From: Flavobacteriales bacterium
GTDB taxonomy: Bacteria; Bacteroidota; Bacteroidia; Flavobacteriales_F; PHOS-HE28
NCBI GenBank assembly: GCA_016713865.1
Contig: JADJOG010000037.1
Location: 1 to 19,753 of the forward strand
Direction: 5' to 3'
DNA: 19,753 bases
Part shown: positions 18,113 through 19,753 of the stretch, piece after piece
Layout: each line of letters starts with the position of its first letter
How positions within the stretch are numbered: position 1 is the first letter of the stretch
Notes under the pieces: model-generated
The model's database searches: none
Told to the model about the DNA's origin: nothing
Seen by the model: only the letters and a program-made list of their open reading frames with translations
Program-made: the position numbers and the translations under genes

Positions 18113-19753
18113 TCAGCGCTGGATCGAGACGCACGCGCGACCCGCCAGATTCTTCCGTGAAGCGAAGCACGTATGCGCCGGGCGCCGCATTCAGACCTGA
18201 CCGCCGCATCGCCCCTCTGGAAACGATGCGCGCCGCATGAATGTCCCGGACTGCCGCATCGAAAACCTGCAGCCGACCCGCAGTCGCGAGCGCAGGGGTG
18301 AAGGCAATCTGATGAGGGATTCGGAACACCGAGATAATCGAAGACTGATTCTCGGGGATGCCTTACCGCTCTCATACACGACCTCGAATTCATCAAGGCC
18401 TGCTTCAACCACATGGCCGGGATCCGTGTCCACTGCGTGGCGATGAGGCGCATAGTGGCAGTTGGCGCTATGAAAGAGGCGATGATGATGTCGCGCTGGA
18501 CCGGCGGGCTGTTGCCGGTTGTTGTTGAGTCCACCGTTTCACGGTAACGCTGCTGCTTCATTATTGAGGGCGATGACCAACTGACCGTTCGAATGCCGCT
18601 CCCCCCCGTTGAAGAACCAGCGCCTATAGCGCACACGAGGAACTTGGCCCATTGGTGGCATCGAATGCCGGCGATGTAAGCACCACATTGCCACCATCCA
18701 CATCATCCGTCCCGGCAGCGCCAATACCATTGCCCGTCACATAGGCCTGATCGCCGCAATCACCTTACGGACATCGGCACCGGGATTCGATGGAGAGTTG
18801 CCCAGCACCGTGCCAACAGGAACGCCGCGCTCCCAGAAGACCGCTGTCGCCATTGCGCTGGTTGACCAGCCCAGGTTCAATGCGAAATCATCCGCATATC
18901 CGGGCTGAAGCTGCATATCGACCACGTTCGTTCCTTGCGCGCTCAAGAGTTGCGGTGCCAAAGCACGCCGTATTCCACCCCTGCTGCCAGCCGTCACCGC
19001 ATAAGTGTCAGCGAAAGCACCAACGATGGCGTAACTGCCATCGGGCTGGGTGGTAGCTGTGTAGCTGTAAGTCGGGCTCACCCGAATTGAACAGTGGCAC
19101 CACCAACGGGGCACCCGTCCCCGCAGTAGTCACTGTGCCAGAAATAGTGAACGGCTCCTAACGGCTGTAATTGGATGTTCAATAAGGTGACTTGACCATT
19201 CACCAAGGCGACATCGTTGATGACATTGGCTAAGGTAGCCCGGCGCCGAGGCAGATACCGTATAGCCTCCCGCAGTATGGTATCCCGTGGCGTAAGGCTA
19301 TGATTGCTGTAATGTCCTCCGATGTTGTTCCGCTGGTCGCACTGTGGCATTGCCAACTGGCAAACCAGTGATGGCGTTGAGCCCTCAAGCCGGCATCATG
19401 CCTGGGTGTAAGTGGGCGCGAGCACGAAAAGGCCGGGATTCCATGTCGGAGATGACCAAAGTGCCTGATGGAAAGAAGGGATAAACGCCCTGGGCCCCAT
19501 TGAAACCATCGCCAGTGAAGGTGAAGTGTCATAGTGCCCCACTTCAACCATGTTGTGCGGGTCGCTCACATCGTAGATGGAAACGCCATATGTGTAGTAC
19601 GATGTGACGGCGTAATCATTGAGCCAATACGTGTTATGCGGTATGGCGCCGGAGCCATTGTCACTGCGCAATCGATCCTCCGTGATGTCGGTGGGATCGC
19701 TCACGTCATAAGCACCCACGTACGAATTGGTCCGCTCGTCGGTGGTGAAGAGG
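18113..19753 (-). CDS. Choice-of-anchor B family T9SS cargo protein, N-terminus outside the window, frameshifted
   Basis: From the right edge, the pieces read as the LVIVD-type beta-propeller region of choice-of-anchor B proteins: VGAYDVSDPTDITEDRLRS, AIPHNTYWLNDYAVTSYY, GVSIYDVSDPHNMVEVGHYD, GDGFNGAQGVYPFFPSGTLV and GLFVLAPTYTQA (about 19400-19720). Two carboxypeptidase-regulatory-like beta domains follow (about 18900-19390), with PDGSYAIVGAFADTYAVTAG and LSAQGTNVVDMQLQPGYADD. Next is a module with AGTDDVDGGNVVLTSPAFDA and YRRWFFNGG (about 18590-18720). The gene ends in a T9SS sorting domain (VFPNPSSD-like after a shift, AGRLQVFDA, GAYVLRFTEESGGSRVRL, IQR) with TGA 18115-18113. It is probably secreted through T9SS and bound to or released from the cell surface. 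Its role is unknown. More than six frame changes are present. Confidence 0.75.

Noticed and set aside
18601..18607. Run of seven C as a phase-variation tract in the cargo gene
   Set aside because: Frameshifts are everywhere in this part of the window, so a homopolymer error is the simpler explanation.

Overview
The window looks like a high-GC member of the Bacteroidota, probably an uncultured relative of the Flavobacteriales. Three gene products carry C-terminal type IX secretion (T9SS) sorting domains, which are essentially confined to this phylum. The TamB, LytS/LytTR and DUF1800/DUF1501 genes have Bacteroidota-style architecture. The lineage below phylum is inference from gene content and base composition. 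No tRNA, rRNA, CRISPR array, insertion sequence or integrase was recognised.

Layout. (a) 1-3113, plus strand: a DUF1800 gene cut by the left edge, followed 15 bp later by a DUF1501 gene with a twin-arginine-like N-terminus and a T9SS tail. (b) 3234-5755, plus: a patatin-like lipase with a long multi-spanning membrane N-terminus. (c) 5798-7549, minus: a secreted deiminase of the agmatine/peptidylarginine deiminase family with an Ig-like region and T9SS tail, the domain order of Porphyromonas PPAD. (d) 7676-9616, minus: acpH-like acyl-carrier-protein phosphodiesterase overlapping an MltF-like lytic transglycosylase. (e) 9716-11618, plus: a LytS-type histidine kinase and a LytTR response regulator, divergent from acpH. 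(f) 11768-16132, minus: a large TamB translocation/assembly protein, divergent from tsaD (16220-17234, plus). (g) 17288-18105, plus: a TPR protein. (h) 18113 to the right edge, minus: a choice-of-anchor-B T9SS cargo protein whose N-terminus lies outside the window.

The theme is cell-envelope biology: export of T9SS cargo, outer-membrane assembly (TamB), peptidoglycan turnover (MltF), lipid or ACP turnover (patatin, AcpH) and a LytTR two-component system. tsaD is the only clear housekeeping gene. No evidence shows that all of these act as one system.

A dominant technical feature is frameshifting. Almost every gene outside about 9.7-13.8 kb is broken into pieces in two or three frames, yet conserved motifs continue smoothly from one frame to the next. 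I read this as single-base indel errors in the assembly rather than pseudogenes, so the frameshifted genes are annotated as whole CDS spans with approximate joins. Exact protein lengths are therefore uncertain.
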